A stretch of 64,000 nucleotides of DNA. It comes from Leucobacter exalbidus (GTDB lineage: Bacteria; Actinomycetota; Actinomycetes; Actinomycetales; Microbacteriaceae). Both the position numbers and the translations under genes were made by a program. The stretch lies in contig NZ_JAFIDA010000001.1 in the NCBI RefSeq assembly GCF_017834145.1, positions 2,914,001 to 2,978,000 of the forward strand. The letters run 5' to 3'. The notes under the pieces were generated by a model, which was not told the origin of the DNA, did no database searches, and saw nothing but the letters and a program-made list of their open reading frames with translations. Below, piece after piece: positions 6,641-15,453 of this stretch. Numbering within the stretch: the first letter of the stretch is position 1; every line of letters starts with the position of its first letter.

Positions 6641-8137
6641 TTACTTGCCCGCGCCGAAGCGGGGTGAGTGCGCCTCGTTCAAGGTGATCTGAATCGACTG
6701 CTGCGTGGTGTAGAAGTCGACCGAGCGGTAGCCGCCCTCGCGGCCGAGGCCCGAAGCCTTCACGCCACCGAAGGGGGTGCGCAGGTCGCGCACGTTGTTC
6801 GAGTTCAGCCACACCATGCCCGACTCGATGCCGTCGGCGAAGTTGTGCGCACGCTTCAGGTCAGAGGTCCAGACGTAGGCTGCGAGGCCGTACTTGGTGT
6901 TGTTCGCCAGCTCGAGTGCCTCTTCGTCGGTGTCGAAGGGCGTGATCGCTACGACCGGGCCGAAGATCTCTTCCTGGAAGATGCGGGCGTCGGGGGCGAC
7001 GTCTGCGAACACCGTCGGGGCGACGTAGTTGCCCGTGGGGAAGCCCTCGGGGCGACCGCCGCCGGCGACAAGGCGACCCTCGGTCTTGCCGATCTCGACG
7101 TAGCTCATGACCTTTTCGAAGTGGCTCGGGTGCACGAGTGCGCCGACCTCGGTGGCCGGGTCGCCGGGCAGGCCGACCACAATGTTCTTGGCACGCTCTG
7201 CGTAGCGCTCGACGAACTCGTCGTAGATGTCGCGGTGCACGAGCACGCGGCTACCCGCGGTGCAGCGCTCGCCGTTCAGACTGAACACGCTGAACACGGT
7301 GGCGTCGAGCGCCTCTTCGAGGTTGGCGTCAGCGAAGACGACCGAGGGGCTCTTGCCGCCGAGCTCGAGCGAGAGGCCCTTCAGGAAGGGAGCCGCGTTG
7401 GTCGAGATCATTGCGCCGGTCGAGCTGTCGCCCGTGAACGAGATCAGGGGCACGTCGGGGTGCTTCACGAGCGCATCGCCCGCGACACCACCCGAGCCGA
7501 GAATGAGGTTGAAGACGCCCTCGGGCAGGCCAGCCTCGCGGAAGATCTCGGGCCACAGCGCCGCCGAGAGGGGCGTGTAGCTGGCGGGCTTCATAACGAC
7601 GGTGTTGCCGGTGGCGATGGCCGGGGCCAGCTTCCACGACTCCTGCATGAAGGGCACGTTCCAGGGGGTGATGAGGCCGGCAACACCGATGGGCTTGCGG
7701 TTCACGTAGTTGATCTGGCGACCGGGCACCTTGGTGACGTTGTCGTGCTGCGCGACGATCAGGTCGGCGAAGAAACGGAAGTTCTCGGCGGCGCGGCGAG
7801 CCTGGCCCTTGGCCTGGGTGATGGGCAGGCCCGAGTCCCAGCTCTCAAGCAGCGCGAGCTGGTCATCGCGCGACTCAACAATGTCGGCGACCTTGTGCAG
7901 AATGCGTGAGCGCTCGCGGGGCAGCATCTTGGGCCAGGGGCCCTCGTCGAATGCGCGCTTGGCGGCCGCGACAGCCAGGTCAACGTCCTCCTGCTGCGCC
8001 GAAGCAGACGTGATGTATACCTCGTTGTTGACGGGCTCGATCACATCGAACTCTGCGCCACCAATGGAGTCGACGAACTCACCGTCGATAAAGTGGCGGA
8101 TCTTGTCGGGAAGACCTGCGGGCTTGTTCTGTGTCAT
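6641..8137 (-). CDS. hpaE: 5-carboxymethyl-2-hydroxymuconate semialdehyde dehydrogenase
   Basis: This is a full-length 498-residue NAD-dependent aldehyde dehydrogenase. It has LITPWNVPFMQESWK (the catalytic Asn region), LSLELGGKSP (general base Glu) and FSLNGERCTAGSR (nucleophilic Cys). The pattern ERCTAGSRVLVHRDIYDEF and the closing PFGGVKASGLGREGGYRSVDFYT are characteristic of the HpaE/HpcC branch. It should oxidise the ring-cleavage semialdehyde to 5-carboxymethyl-2-hydroxymuconate. ATG 8137 has a GGAGAC ribosome site. It lies between hpaD and the GntR regulator, so its placement fits the second step of homoprotocatechuate degradation. Confidence 0.93.
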   Translation of the reverse strand: MTQNKPAGLPDKIRHFIDGEFVDSIGGAEFDVIEPVNNEVYITSASAQQEDVDLAVAAAKRAFDEGPWPKMLPRERSRILHKVADIVESRDDQLALLESWDSGLPITQAKGQARRAAENFRFFADLIVAQHDNVTKVPGRQINYVNRKPIGVAGLITPWNVPFMQESWKLAPAIATGNTVVMKPASYTPLSAALWPEIFREAGLPEGVFNLILGSGGVAGDALVKHPDVPLISFTGDSSTGAMISTNAAPFLKGLSLELGGKSPSVVFADANLEEALDATVFSVFSLNGERCTAGSRVLVHRDIYDEFVERYAERAKNIVVGLPGDPATEVGALVHPSHFEKVMSYVEIGKTEGRLVAGGGRPEGFPTGNYVAPTVFADVAPDARIFQEEIFGPVVAITPFDTDEEALELANNTKYGLAAYVWTSDLKRAHNFADGIESGMVWLNSNNVRDLRTPFGGVKASGLGREGGYRSVDFYTTQQSIQITLNEAHSPRFGAGK

Positions 8138-8196
8138 GGTGTCTCCTTCGTTGGAACGGTGAAGCGTGAAAAATTTGTGAGGGGAATGCGGTGAAG

Positions 8197-8865
8197 CTAG
8201 TGCGGCTGGAGCGCGCTGTGCTCGGATTGGTGCGAGAGCACCGCATCGAGGGTGGCGGTGCGGTGCTTGCGGGCCATGTATTCAATTTCCATGGGATCGG
8301 CTCCCTGCTCGATGAGAGCGAGCAGCTGATCGTGCTCATTCACCGATTCGCTCGCGCGACCCGGTACGAAACTAAACGACGAATTACGCAGTACCTTCAT
8401 GCGGTTCCAACCGCGATGCACGAGATCGAGAATGTGGGGGTTGGGGCAAGTCTCGAACAGCACGCTGTGAAATTCAAGGTTCAATTCGGTGAACGCTTGC
8501 GGATCAAACGCGGCGAGCGAATCACGCATGGTCTGATTGATCGCGCGGGCGCGACGAATCTGATCGGGCGTAATGTGCGGGGCCGCAAGGCCGGTCGCCG
8601 AACCCTCAACGAGCGCGAGCGTCTGCATCGTGTGCAGATACTCGGTTTCTTTCACCAGCGCGACCTGCGCACCCACATTGCGTTCGAAGGTAACGAACTT
8701 CTCGGCTTCCAAGCGCCGGATCGCCTCGCGCACCGGCACCACCGACATCTGGAGCTCGGCCGCGATGGGGGCCAGTACGAGCCGGTAACCCGGAACGTAC
8801 TGGCCGCTATCGATGCGGTCCCTGATCAGGCGGTAGGCCTGCTCTGACTTGGACTCCGTTGCCAT
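8197..8865 (-). CDS. GntR-family (FCD/FadR subfamily) transcriptional regulator of the hpa cluster
   Basis: The 222-residue product has an N-terminal winged helix, SEQAYRLIRDRIDSGQYVPG then LAAELQMSVVPVREAIRRLEAEKFV-like residues in the sequence, and a C-terminal all-helical FCD domain with LNLEFHSVLFE and a distal NEHDQLLALIEQGD-type metal/ligand motif. ATG 8865 is two bases after the stop of the upstream fusion gene, so translation is probably coupled; a longer upstream frame overlaps that gene. It sits inside the hpa operon and most likely responds to a pathway intermediate. The palindromes GATCGTATACGATC at 12144 and its variant at 10381 are good operator candidates. Confidence 0.88.
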   Translation of the reverse strand: MATESKSEQAYRLIRDRIDSGQYVPGYRLVLAPIAAELQMSVVPVREAIRRLEAEKFVTFERNVGAQVALVKETEYLHTMQTLALVEGSATGLAAPHITPDQIRRARAINQTMRDSLAAFDPQAFTELNLEFHSVLFETCPNPHILDLVHRGWNRMKVLRNSSFSFVPGRASESVNEHDQLLALIEQGADPMEIEYMARKHRTATLDAVLSHQSEHSALQPH

Positions 8866-8867
8866 GA

Positions 8868-10352
8868 TTAGCCTCGGGCTGCGAGCTCGGCGTCGTAGCG
8901 GGCACGCCACTGGGCGTTCATCGGGAAGAGGCCGTCAACGGCTTCGCCCTCGGCGACGCGGGCGGCAACCCACTCATCCTGCAGCTCTTGCGCGGCAGCC
9001 TCGGCGGCCACCTCGGCGAGCAGGAACGGCGGGATCACGATGACGCCGTCACGGTCGCCCATGATGACGTCGCCCGGCTGCACGGCTGCGCCGCCGCAGG
9101 CGATGGTGACATCGGTTTCCCACGGCACGTGCTTGCGGCCGAGCACGCTCGGGTGCGCACCCTGTGAGAACACGGGAATATCGAACTCGGTGACAGCCGA
9201 GTAATCGCGCACGCCGCCGTCGGTGACGATGCCGGCGGCGCCGCGCACCTGCGCACGCAGGGCGAGCACGTCGCCGACGGTGCCGGTGCCGCGCACGCCG
9301 CGAGCCTCAACCACGATGACCTCGCCGGGAAGCACGGTGTCAAACGCGCGCTTCTGGGCGTTGAACCCACCCGCGTGGCTCTTGAAGAGGTCGGGGCGGA
9401 ACGGGATCATGCGCAGTGTCTTTGCGACACCGAGAATCTGATCGCCGTCGTGGTTGGGGTGCACGCCATCGATGAAGATGTCGACGTAGCCGCGCTTGCG
9501 CAGGGCGGCAGAAACAGTCGCGACCGCAACGTTGGCGAGCAGTGCGCGCACCTCGTCATTCAGCGGGTGCGGTGCTTCTTCGAGGGGAGTGGCGCGGCCA
9601 GCGGCGACTGCCGCGGCGTGCTCTTCTTCGCTGCCCCAGGCCTCGATGCGCTGCAGGTCGTTGACCTGCGGCGCGCTGCCGAAGTCACCAAACGCGGTCG
9701 TGCCCTGGGTGACCGTGGTCACGAGGCGGCCGGTGCTCGGAGCGCCTGCGGCGTTGGGAGCGTCAACCTCAACCTCGACCACGTCGCCGGGAACGGCAAC
9801 CGAAGAGCCAGCGGGGGTGCCCGTGAGGATCACGTCGCCGGTCTCAAGGGTCATGTGCTGTGAGAGGTCGGCGACCAGCTGGCCGAAGCTGAACTTCAAC
9901 GTGTCGCTGGTGTCGTCCTGCACGAGCTCGCCGTTGACCCAGGTGCGCACGCGCCAGTCATCCTGGCTGATGCCTGCGGTGTCGATCGCGGCCGGGCCGA
10001 TGGGGGTGAAGCCGTCGCCGCCCTTGTTTCGTACGTTTGAGCCCTTGTCGGCCGCGCGCAGATCGTAGATGCCGAAGTCGTTCGCCGCGGTGACGCTGGC
10101 GACGTGCTTCCAGCCGTCTTCGGGGGAGACCCAGCGGGCGGGTGCGCCGATCACGAGTGCGACCTCGCCCTCGAAGGCGAGCAGCTCGGTGCCGGCGGGG
10201 CGCTCAATGATGCCGCCCGTTGCCGCGAGCGATGAAGCCGGCTTCAGAAAGTATGACGGGAACTGGGGAGTGCGCCCGCGCTGCTGAATGCGGGAGGGGT
10301 AATTGAGATGAACGGCAATGATCTTGCCGGGGGTCTCGATTCCGTACGTCAT
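8868..10352 (-). CDS. FAH-domain isomerase/decarboxylase fused to an RraA-like aldolase/decarboxylase
   Basis: The 494-residue protein has two domains. Residues 1 to about 235 form a fumarylacetoacetate-hydrolase fold with metal ligands in FEGEVALVIG (Glu61 and Glu63), NDFGIYDLR and RNKGGDGFTPIGP, plus VILTGTPAGS near the end; this matches the HpaG type that isomerises and decarboxylates the homoprotocatechuate product. Residues about 265-494 are RraA/HMG-aldolase-like, with GTVGDVLALRA, DGGVRD and MGDRDGVIVIPP, the fold that includes 4-hydroxy-4-methyl-2-oxoglutarate aldolases and oxaloacetate decarboxylases. Classical HpaG has two FAH halves; here the second is replaced. ATG 10352 has GAGGTAG upstream. 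Confidence 0.9.
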   Translation of the reverse strand: MTYGIETPGKIIAVHLNYPSRIQQRGRTPQFPSYFLKPASSLAATGGIIERPAGTELLAFEGEVALVIGAPARWVSPEDGWKHVASVTAANDFGIYDLRAADKGSNVRNKGGDGFTPIGPAAIDTAGISQDDWRVRTWVNGELVQDDTSDTLKFSFGQLVADLSQHMTLETGDVILTGTPAGSSVAVPGDVVEVEVDAPNAAGAPSTGRLVTTVTQGTTAFGDFGSAPQVNDLQRIEAWGSEEEHAAAVAAGRATPLEEAPHPLNDEVRALLANVAVATVSAALRKRGYVDIFIDGVHPNHDGDQILGVAKTLRMIPFRPDLFKSHAGGFNAQKRAFDTVLPGEVIVVEARGVRGTGTVGDVLALRAQVRGAAGIVTDGGVRDYSAVTEFDIPVFSQGAHPSVLGRKHVPWETDVTIACGGAAVQPGDVIMGDRDGVIVIPPFLLAEVAAEAAAQELQDEWVAARVAEGEAVDGLFPMNAQWRARYDAELAARG

Positions 10353-10380
10353 AGCTACCTCGCTTCGTCGTTGTATTTCA

Positions 10381-10394
10381 AATGATATACGATC
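10381..10394. promoter_or_regulatory. Candidate GntR operator upstream of the FAH-RraA gene
   Basis: AATGATATACGATC matches the perfect palindrome at 12144-12157 in 11 of 14 positions and lies 29 bp before the FAH-RraA start, where a repressor would block transcription of the downstream hpa genes. Confidence 0.6.
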
Positions 10395-10460
10395 CGGATG
10401 GATCTGTCATCCCAGGACGCTGAGATGTGGAGCCAAGTCACTCCAGCAGGAGGATTCAGC

Positions 10461-10496
10461 TATTCCGGAAGAAACGCTGCGGTTTCTTCCGGAATA
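10461..10496. terminator. Hairpin terminator downstream of hpaI
   Basis: A perfect 15-bp stem (TATTCCGGAAGAAAC at 10461-10475, complement at 10482-10496) with a 6-base loop lies 38 bp past the hpaI stop. It could separate the hpaH-hpaI transcript from the promoter of the FAH-RraA gene, although the T-tract is weak. Confidence 0.7.
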
Positions 10497-10533
10497 ACTG
10501 AAAGCTCCGGATCTGGCGTTGCTGTGCTGCGAG

Positions 10534-11343
10534 CTAGTAGCTCGCGCGGGGTGCAGCGCCAGGGGTGCCCACAAAGCGATCCACGAGGGCCTCGGTCTGG
10601 CGGGCGAGAATGGCCACATCGGCGCCAACCGCCACAAACGCAGCGCCCGCCTCGATGTATCGGTCTGCGTCAGCCGCTACAAATGCGTTGACGCCGACGG
10701 GCTTGCCCGCGGCCTGGCCCGCCTTGATCGCGCGCATGACTCCCGCGACGACCTCGGGGTGAGACTGCTGGCCCAGGTGGCCCATGGATGCCGCCAAATC
10801 AGACGGGCCCACAAAGATTGCGTCGACGCCGTCAACCGCGACAATGGCTTCGACGTTCTCGACCGCGAGGGCCGATTCGATCTGCACCGTGAGGCTGATG
10901 GTTTCGTTTGCGCGCCCCAGGTAGCCCTCGACGCGGTTCCACCTGGCCGAGCGCGCGAGCGCTGAGCCGACTCCGCGCACGCCGCCGTGCGGGTAGCGGG
11001 TGGCGCGCACGATCTCGGCGGCCTGCTCAGCTGTATCGACCATGGGGATCAGCAGGTTCTGCGCCCCCAGGTCGAGAAACTGTTTGATGAGCACCGTGTC
11101 GCCAAAGGGTGGGCGCACGAGCGGCGCCACCGGGTAGGCGCTCATCGCATACAGCTGAGCCAGCGTGGACTCGAGGCCGTTGGGGGAGTGCTCGGCATCC
11201 AGTAGCACCCAATCGCAGCCGCTGCCGGCGACAATCTCGGCGGCGACGGGGCTGCCCGAGCACACCCACAGGCCGATCTGGGGGCGGTCTGCGGCCGCGA
11301 TGCGCTGCGCGAATGTGTCGGGAAGGGTTAGAGGAACCGGCAC
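10534..11343 (-). CDS. hpaI: 2,4-dihydroxyhept-2-ene-1,7-dioate aldolase (HpcH/HpaI family)
   Basis: The 269-residue class II aldolase shows the HpcH/HpaI signature: GLWVCSGSPVAAEIVAGSG, WVLLDAEHSPN with the metal-region Asp-Glu-His, PMVDTAEQA, a Glu ligand in VQIESALAVEN, and VDAIFVGPSDLAASMG. It should split 4-hydroxy-2-oxoheptane-1,7-dioate into pyruvate and succinate semialdehyde, the last step of the pathway. ATG 11343 lies 16 bp inside the 3' end of hpaH, so the two are translationally coupled. Length agrees with the family. A hairpin follows the stop. Confidence 0.93.
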   Translation of the reverse strand: MPVPLTLPDTFAQRIAAADRPQIGLWVCSGSPVAAEIVAGSGCDWVLLDAEHSPNGLESTLAQLYAMSAYPVAPLVRPPFGDTVLIKQFLDLGAQNLLIPMVDTAEQAAEIVRATRYPHGGVRGVGSALARSARWNRVEGYLGRANETISLTVQIESALAVENVEAIVAVDGVDAIFVGPSDLAASMGHLGQQSHPEVVAGVMRAIKAGQAAGKPVGVNAFVAADADRYIEAGAAFVAVGADVAILARQTEALVDRFVGTPGAAPRASY

Positions 11344-12113
11344 GTCACGCTCCCAAACTCGTTGTAGTCAGCGTGCACGGTGTCGCCGCGCTCCACCCAC
11401 ATCGGCTTCGTGAAGGAGCCGGCCAAAATGATCTCGCCGGCCTCGAGCGTCTGGCCGTGCTGCGCCAGCTTGTTGGCGAGCCAGGCGACACCGAGCGCGG
11501 GGTGGCCGAGTACGGCACCGGCGACGCCCGAGTCTTCGATGACCTCGTTGCGGTAGAGCAGCGCCTTTGCCCAGGTGAGATCGATTTCGTCGACCTTCAT
11601 CGGGCGGCCGCCGATTACCATGGCGCCCATCGCGGCGTTATCGCTGATCGTGTCGACGATCGTGCGACCCTCGAGCTCGAGGTGCGAGTTGAGTACCTCG
11701 AGGGCGGGCACCACGTAGGCGGTCGCATCGAGCACGTCGAACAGCGTGACGTTGGGGCCGGCGAGCGGCTTCGCGAGTACGAATGCGAGCTCGACTTCGA
11801 TGCGCACGTTTGAGAAGCGATCAAATTCGAGTACCGAGCCCGATTCGTAGACCATGTCGTCGTGGATGACACCGTAGTCGGGTTCGGTGATGCCGGTGGC
11901 GACCTGCATCACGCGTGAGGTGAGCCCGATCTTGTGCCCGACGAGCCTGGCGCCCTGGGCAATGCGGCGATCTGACCATTCCTTTTGGATGGCGTACGAA
12001 TCTTCAATCTGCATGCCGGGGTAGCGGCTGGTGAGCTTGGGCAGCACCGCGCGATCCTTGTCAGCCTGCACCAATTCGTCTGCGATCTCAATGATCTGTG
12101 ATTGTTCGAGCAC
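11328..12113 (-). CDS. hpaH: 2-oxo-hept-4-ene-1,7-dioate hydratase
   Basis: The 261-residue protein belongs to the HpaH/MhpD hydratase branch of the FAH-like fold. Visible landmarks are GHKIGLTSRVMQ, EPDYGVIHDDMV, VEVELAFVL-like RIEVELAFVLAKPL with the metal-binding Glu pair, and GHPALGVAWLANKL plus EIILAGSFTKP in the second half. It adds water to 2-oxohept-4-ene-1,7-dioate, producing the substrate of HpaI next door. The start ATG 12113 follows a GGAGAACACGTG-like stretch. A perfect operator palindrome lies 31 bp upstream, suggesting control by the GntR protein encoded at 8197. Confidence 0.93.
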   Translation of the reverse strand: MLEQSQIIEIADELVQADKDRAVLPKLTSRYPGMQIEDSYAIQKEWSDRRIAQGARLVGHKIGLTSRVMQVATGITEPDYGVIHDDMVYESGSVLEFDRFSNVRIEVELAFVLAKPLAGPNVTLFDVLDATAYVVPALEVLNSHLELEGRTIVDTISDNAAMGAMVIGGRPMKVDEIDLTWAKALLYRNEVIEDSGVAGAVLGHPALGVAWLANKLAQHGQTLEAGEIILAGSFTKPMWVERGDTVHADYNEFGSVTCRFL

Positions 12114-12143
12114 GTGTTCTCCACTTCAACGGGGCGTGATGCC

Positions 12144-12157
12144 GATCGTATACGATC
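12144..12157. promoter_or_regulatory. Perfect palindromic operator GATCGTATACGATC upstream of hpaH
   Basis: The 14-bp site is self-complementary and lies 31 bp before hpaH. Many FCD-type GntR regulators bind short AT-centred palindromes with a GTATAC-like core, and a degenerate copy occurs at 10381-10394 before another hpa gene. The link to the regulator at 8197 is inferred. Confidence 0.68.
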
Positions 12158-12261
12158 TGAGGTTGGGGCGCCATCTTTGACGCTAGAAACAGCGATGCGC
12201 GACAGGTGAATGAACACCCATCGCGCATGCACCGATGTGAAACCTAGCCGCAGGGCGACAC

Positions 12262-13674
12262 TTAGCCGCTGATGACGTGGGGCTCGGCGACGGCTTTGAG
12301 GCCCGCGACGCCAAACTCACGGCCATAGCCCGAGTGCTTGGCCCCGCCAAACGGAATCATCGGGTGCAGCCCGCCGTGTCCGTTGATCCAGGTCGTTCCC
12401 GCCTGCAGGCGGGCGGCCACGGCGAGTGCCTCGGCGCGATCTGACGACCACACCGAAGAACCGAGGCCAACCTCGAGCTCGTTGGCGAGCCCGATGACCT
12501 CGTCGAGGTCGGAGTAGCGAATGATCGGCAGCGCCGGCCCAAACTGCTCCTCGAGCACGAGGTCGTTGTGGGGGTCAATGTCGGCAATCAGCGTCGTCGG
12601 GTAGAAGTTGCCAACCGCATCGCGATCCGGATCCCCGCCCAGCACCACGCGGGCACCCGAGGCCTTGGCCGATTCGACCAGGCGATCGACGATGTCGAAC
12701 TGGGCCCGGTTCTGCAGCGGGCCGAGCACGTTCTGCTCATCGAGGCCCACGCCCATGGGCATGTTCGCGGCGACCTTCGCGAGCTCTTCGACGACCGCGT
12801 CGTACACCGAATCGTGCACGTACAGGCGCTTGAGCGCCGCGCAGGTCTGGCCCGTGTTGATGAAGGCGCCCCAGAAGAGATCCTCGGCAATCGCCGCGGG
12901 GTCAACGTTAGGCAACACGATGCCCGCGTCGTTGCCGCCGAGCTCGAGCGTGAGGCGCGTGACGTTGGGGGCCGAAGCCGCGATGATGCGCTTGCCCACC
13001 GGGGTTGATCCGGTGAACATGATCTTGCCGATCTTGGGGCTGCGCGTGAGCGCGTCACCCACCGTGCTGCCGGGGCCGGGCACGATGTTGAGCACGCCCG
13101 CGGGCAGCACCTCATTCATGACCTTGACGAGCGCGAGCACCGAGAGCGTGGTCGTCTCTGCGGGCTTCAGCACAACGGTGTTGCCCATGCGCAAGGACGG
13201 GGCGATCTGCCAGATCGAGATCATCATCGGCCAGTTCCACGGCGAGATCGCGCCCACCACGCCCAGGGGGCGGTAGTGCATTTCGGCGTAGCCCGATTCG
13301 TCGTCGATGATGACCTCGACGGGCAACGGGGTGTCGGCGGCCGCGCGGGTCCAACCCTCGGCGCCGCCCACCTCGAAGCGGGCGTTGGGGCCATTGAGCG
13401 GCTTGCCCTGCTCGCGCGAGAGCAGCTCGGCGAGAGGCTCGGCCGCGGCCTTGATCGCGTCAGCAGCCTTGTGCAGGTACGCGCTGCGCTCCTCGTGTGA
13501 GAGCGCCGCCCATGCGGGCTGAGCCGCGGCAGCGGTATCGATCGCGGCCTCGAGCGTGGCCACGTCGTGCACCGGAGCCTTCGCGATGAACTCGCCGGTG
13601 GCCGGGTCAAACACGTCGCGGGTGTCGCCCTCGTGCTCGGTGATCGCGGCGAGCAGGGTGTCGTAAGTGTGCAT
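12262..13674 (-). CDS. Aldehyde dehydrogenase (NAD-dependent, broad family)
   Basis: This 470-residue dehydrogenase contains ISPWNWPMMISIWQ with the catalytic Asn, LTLELGGNDAGIV with the general base Glu, and FINTGQTCAALKRLYV with the nucleophilic Cys. The ending PFGGAKHSGYGREFG is normal for the superfamily. ATG 13674 follows GGAGGA, which is decisive because the frame stays open well upstream. It is the first gene of the minus-strand hpa run, 148 bp before hpaH. It may oxidise succinate semialdehyde from HpaI or an upstream aromatic aldehyde such as a phenylacetaldehyde; sequence alone does not decide. Confidence 0.87.
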   Translation of the reverse strand: MHTYDTLLAAITEHEGDTRDVFDPATGEFIAKAPVHDVATLEAAIDTAAAAQPAWAALSHEERSAYLHKAADAIKAAAEPLAELLSREQGKPLNGPNARFEVGGAEGWTRAAADTPLPVEVIIDDESGYAEMHYRPLGVVGAISPWNWPMMISIWQIAPSLRMGNTVVLKPAETTTLSVLALVKVMNEVLPAGVLNIVPGPGSTVGDALTRSPKIGKIMFTGSTPVGKRIIAASAPNVTRLTLELGGNDAGIVLPNVDPAAIAEDLFWGAFINTGQTCAALKRLYVHDSVYDAVVEELAKVAANMPMGVGLDEQNVLGPLQNRAQFDIVDRLVESAKASGARVVLGGDPDRDAVGNFYPTTLIADIDPHNDLVLEEQFGPALPIIRYSDLDEVIGLANELEVGLGSSVWSSDRAEALAVAARLQAGTTWINGHGGLHPMIPFGGAKHSGYGREFGVAGLKAVAEPHVISG

Positions 13675-13851
13675 GGTTCCTCCACATTGAGTCCTGTAGT
13701 TACGGTGCAGCCGGTAGGCACGGTGAGCCCGATCGGTATCTTCAGCGTAGGCCGCCCGCGCCTGAAGCGGGTTGTCTGGCGCCGCTTGACAGTTGTGTTT
13801 GCGCGACGAACTGGGCCGCCCCGGGTGCCCGAGCGGGGCCCATCTGCCACG

Positions 13852-15387
13852 CTCGAGGGAACGTGCGGCGAAGACACCAACCCGGCGATTCACGACCCGG
13901 CCCGCATGGGCGAACTGTGGCACAGCGCCGACGACTGGGATTACTACACGGTGCCGCAGCCCGGTGCCGCTGGCCGCAATATTCACCTGCCGCGCGGCAA
14001 GGTGTTGGGCGGTTCGCACTCACTCAACGCCATGATCTGGGTGCGCTGCGTGCCCCAGGATTTCGACCACTGGGCCGCCCTCGGCAATGACGGCTGGGCC
14101 TGGAACGACGTGCTGCCCGTCTACCGCGACATCGAGAATTTTCACGGCCCGGGCGCCGATAACACGGCCCTGCACGGCACGAGCGGCCTGCTCGACGTGA
14201 CGAGCGACTACGCGCTCTCGCCGATTCAGCAGTCGATTATCGACGCCGCCGTTGAAGAAGGGCTGCCGCACAACCTCGACTACAACGGCGCTGAAATCGA
14301 GGGCGTCTCGCAGCAGCAAATCACGGCCCGCGACGGCCAGCGCCTCAACACCTACATGGCCTATCTGAAGCCGGTGCGCGACCAGGTGCGCGTCGAGGTC
14401 GGCTGCCACGTGCACGAACTCATCTTCGCTGACGAGGCTGGTTTGGGCGACGGGGCTGGCTCGGGCACTGAGGCTGGCTCGGGTGCTGCTGCCGCAGGCT
14501 CCGGATCCCCGGCCGCCCCGCGCGTGGTCGGCGTGCGTTACGCACAAAACGGTGAGGTGCACGAGCTCTACGCCGACGAGGTGATCCTCGCCGCCGGTGC
14601 GATCGATTCGCCGCGCCTGCTGCTGCGTTCGGGCATTGGCCCGGCCGATGAGCTGGCCCAGCACGGTATCGCCTCACGCGCTGATCTGCCCGGCGTGGGC
14701 AAGAATCTGCACGATCACCTGCTCGCCCCCGTGATCTTTGAAACGGAGACGCCCGTCGGGCCGCCCCAGCCCGGGGTATCACCGGCGCAGACGCACCTGT
14801 TCTGGAAGAGCCGGGCAGAGCTTGATCGCCCCGACACTCAGCCGATCAACTTCTCGGTGCCGATGTACGGCGACAACCTTGCGCCCCGCACCGGTGACGG
14901 CTTCTCGCTGATGGCCGGGCTGATCACGCCCGCAGCGCGCGGATCCATCACGCTGTCGGGCCCCAACCCCGAAGACCCGCTGCTGATCGACCTTGACGCG
15001 CTCGGCCACGACGACGATCTGGCCTCACTTGTTGCATCGGTGAAGCAGTGCCGTCGCATCGGCAGCCAGCGAGCCCTCGCCGCTCGCCCGGGCGAGGGCG
15101 GGTGGGGCGCCGTCGAGGTGTACCCCGGCCCCGAAATCGGTGACGGTGACGACCTCGTCGAGTACGTGCGCAACACCGTGGCCACCTACCACCACCAGGT
15201 CGGCACCTGCAAGATGGGCGTCGATGACCTCGCGGTGGTATCGCCCAGGCTCGCGGTGCACGGTGTGAATGGGCTGCGCGTCATTGACGCCTCGGTGATG
15301 CCGCGGGTGTCGACGGGCAACACGAACGCTCCCGCCGTGCTGATTGGCGAACTCGGCGCAAAGTTTGTGCTCGCGGGCGAACGCTAG
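13852..15387 (+). pseudogene. GMC-family oxidoreductase lacking its N-terminal FAD-binding start
   Basis: The frame encodes most of a choline-dehydrogenase-like GMC flavoprotein: GKVLGGSHSLNAMIWVR, ILAAGAIDSPRLLLRSGIGP, LPGVGKNLHDHL, and the C-terminal TYHHQVGTCKMG with NAPAVLIGE. What is missing is the first 30-35 residues, including the GxGxxG dinucleotide loop; recognisable homology begins at LEGTCGEDTNPAIHDPARM. I looked for the missing start in all three forward frames up to 13675 and found none. The upstream space is occupied by the divergent dehydrogenase start, so the 5' end was probably deleted. A Gly/Ala/Ser-rich insertion of about 28 residues near 14436-14520 is also unusual. It is unlikely to bind FAD normally. 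Confidence 0.75.
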
Positions 15388-15453
15388 CGGGGCAAACAGG
15401 CGCAACGGCGAGCTGTAGCACCGGTGAGCTGCAGTGACAGCCACAGCGACCGT

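Noticed and set aside
6668-7909. A 413-codon plus-strand open frame over hpaE
   Set aside because: It is the reverse shadow of the dehydrogenase, caused by high GC codon bias, with no recognisable motifs.
12262-14019. Long N-terminal extension (115 residues) of the aldehyde dehydrogenase
   Set aside because: The extension is Arg-rich out-of-frame-like sequence, overlaps the GMC remnant on the other strand, and a GGAGGA ribosome site marks ATG 13674.
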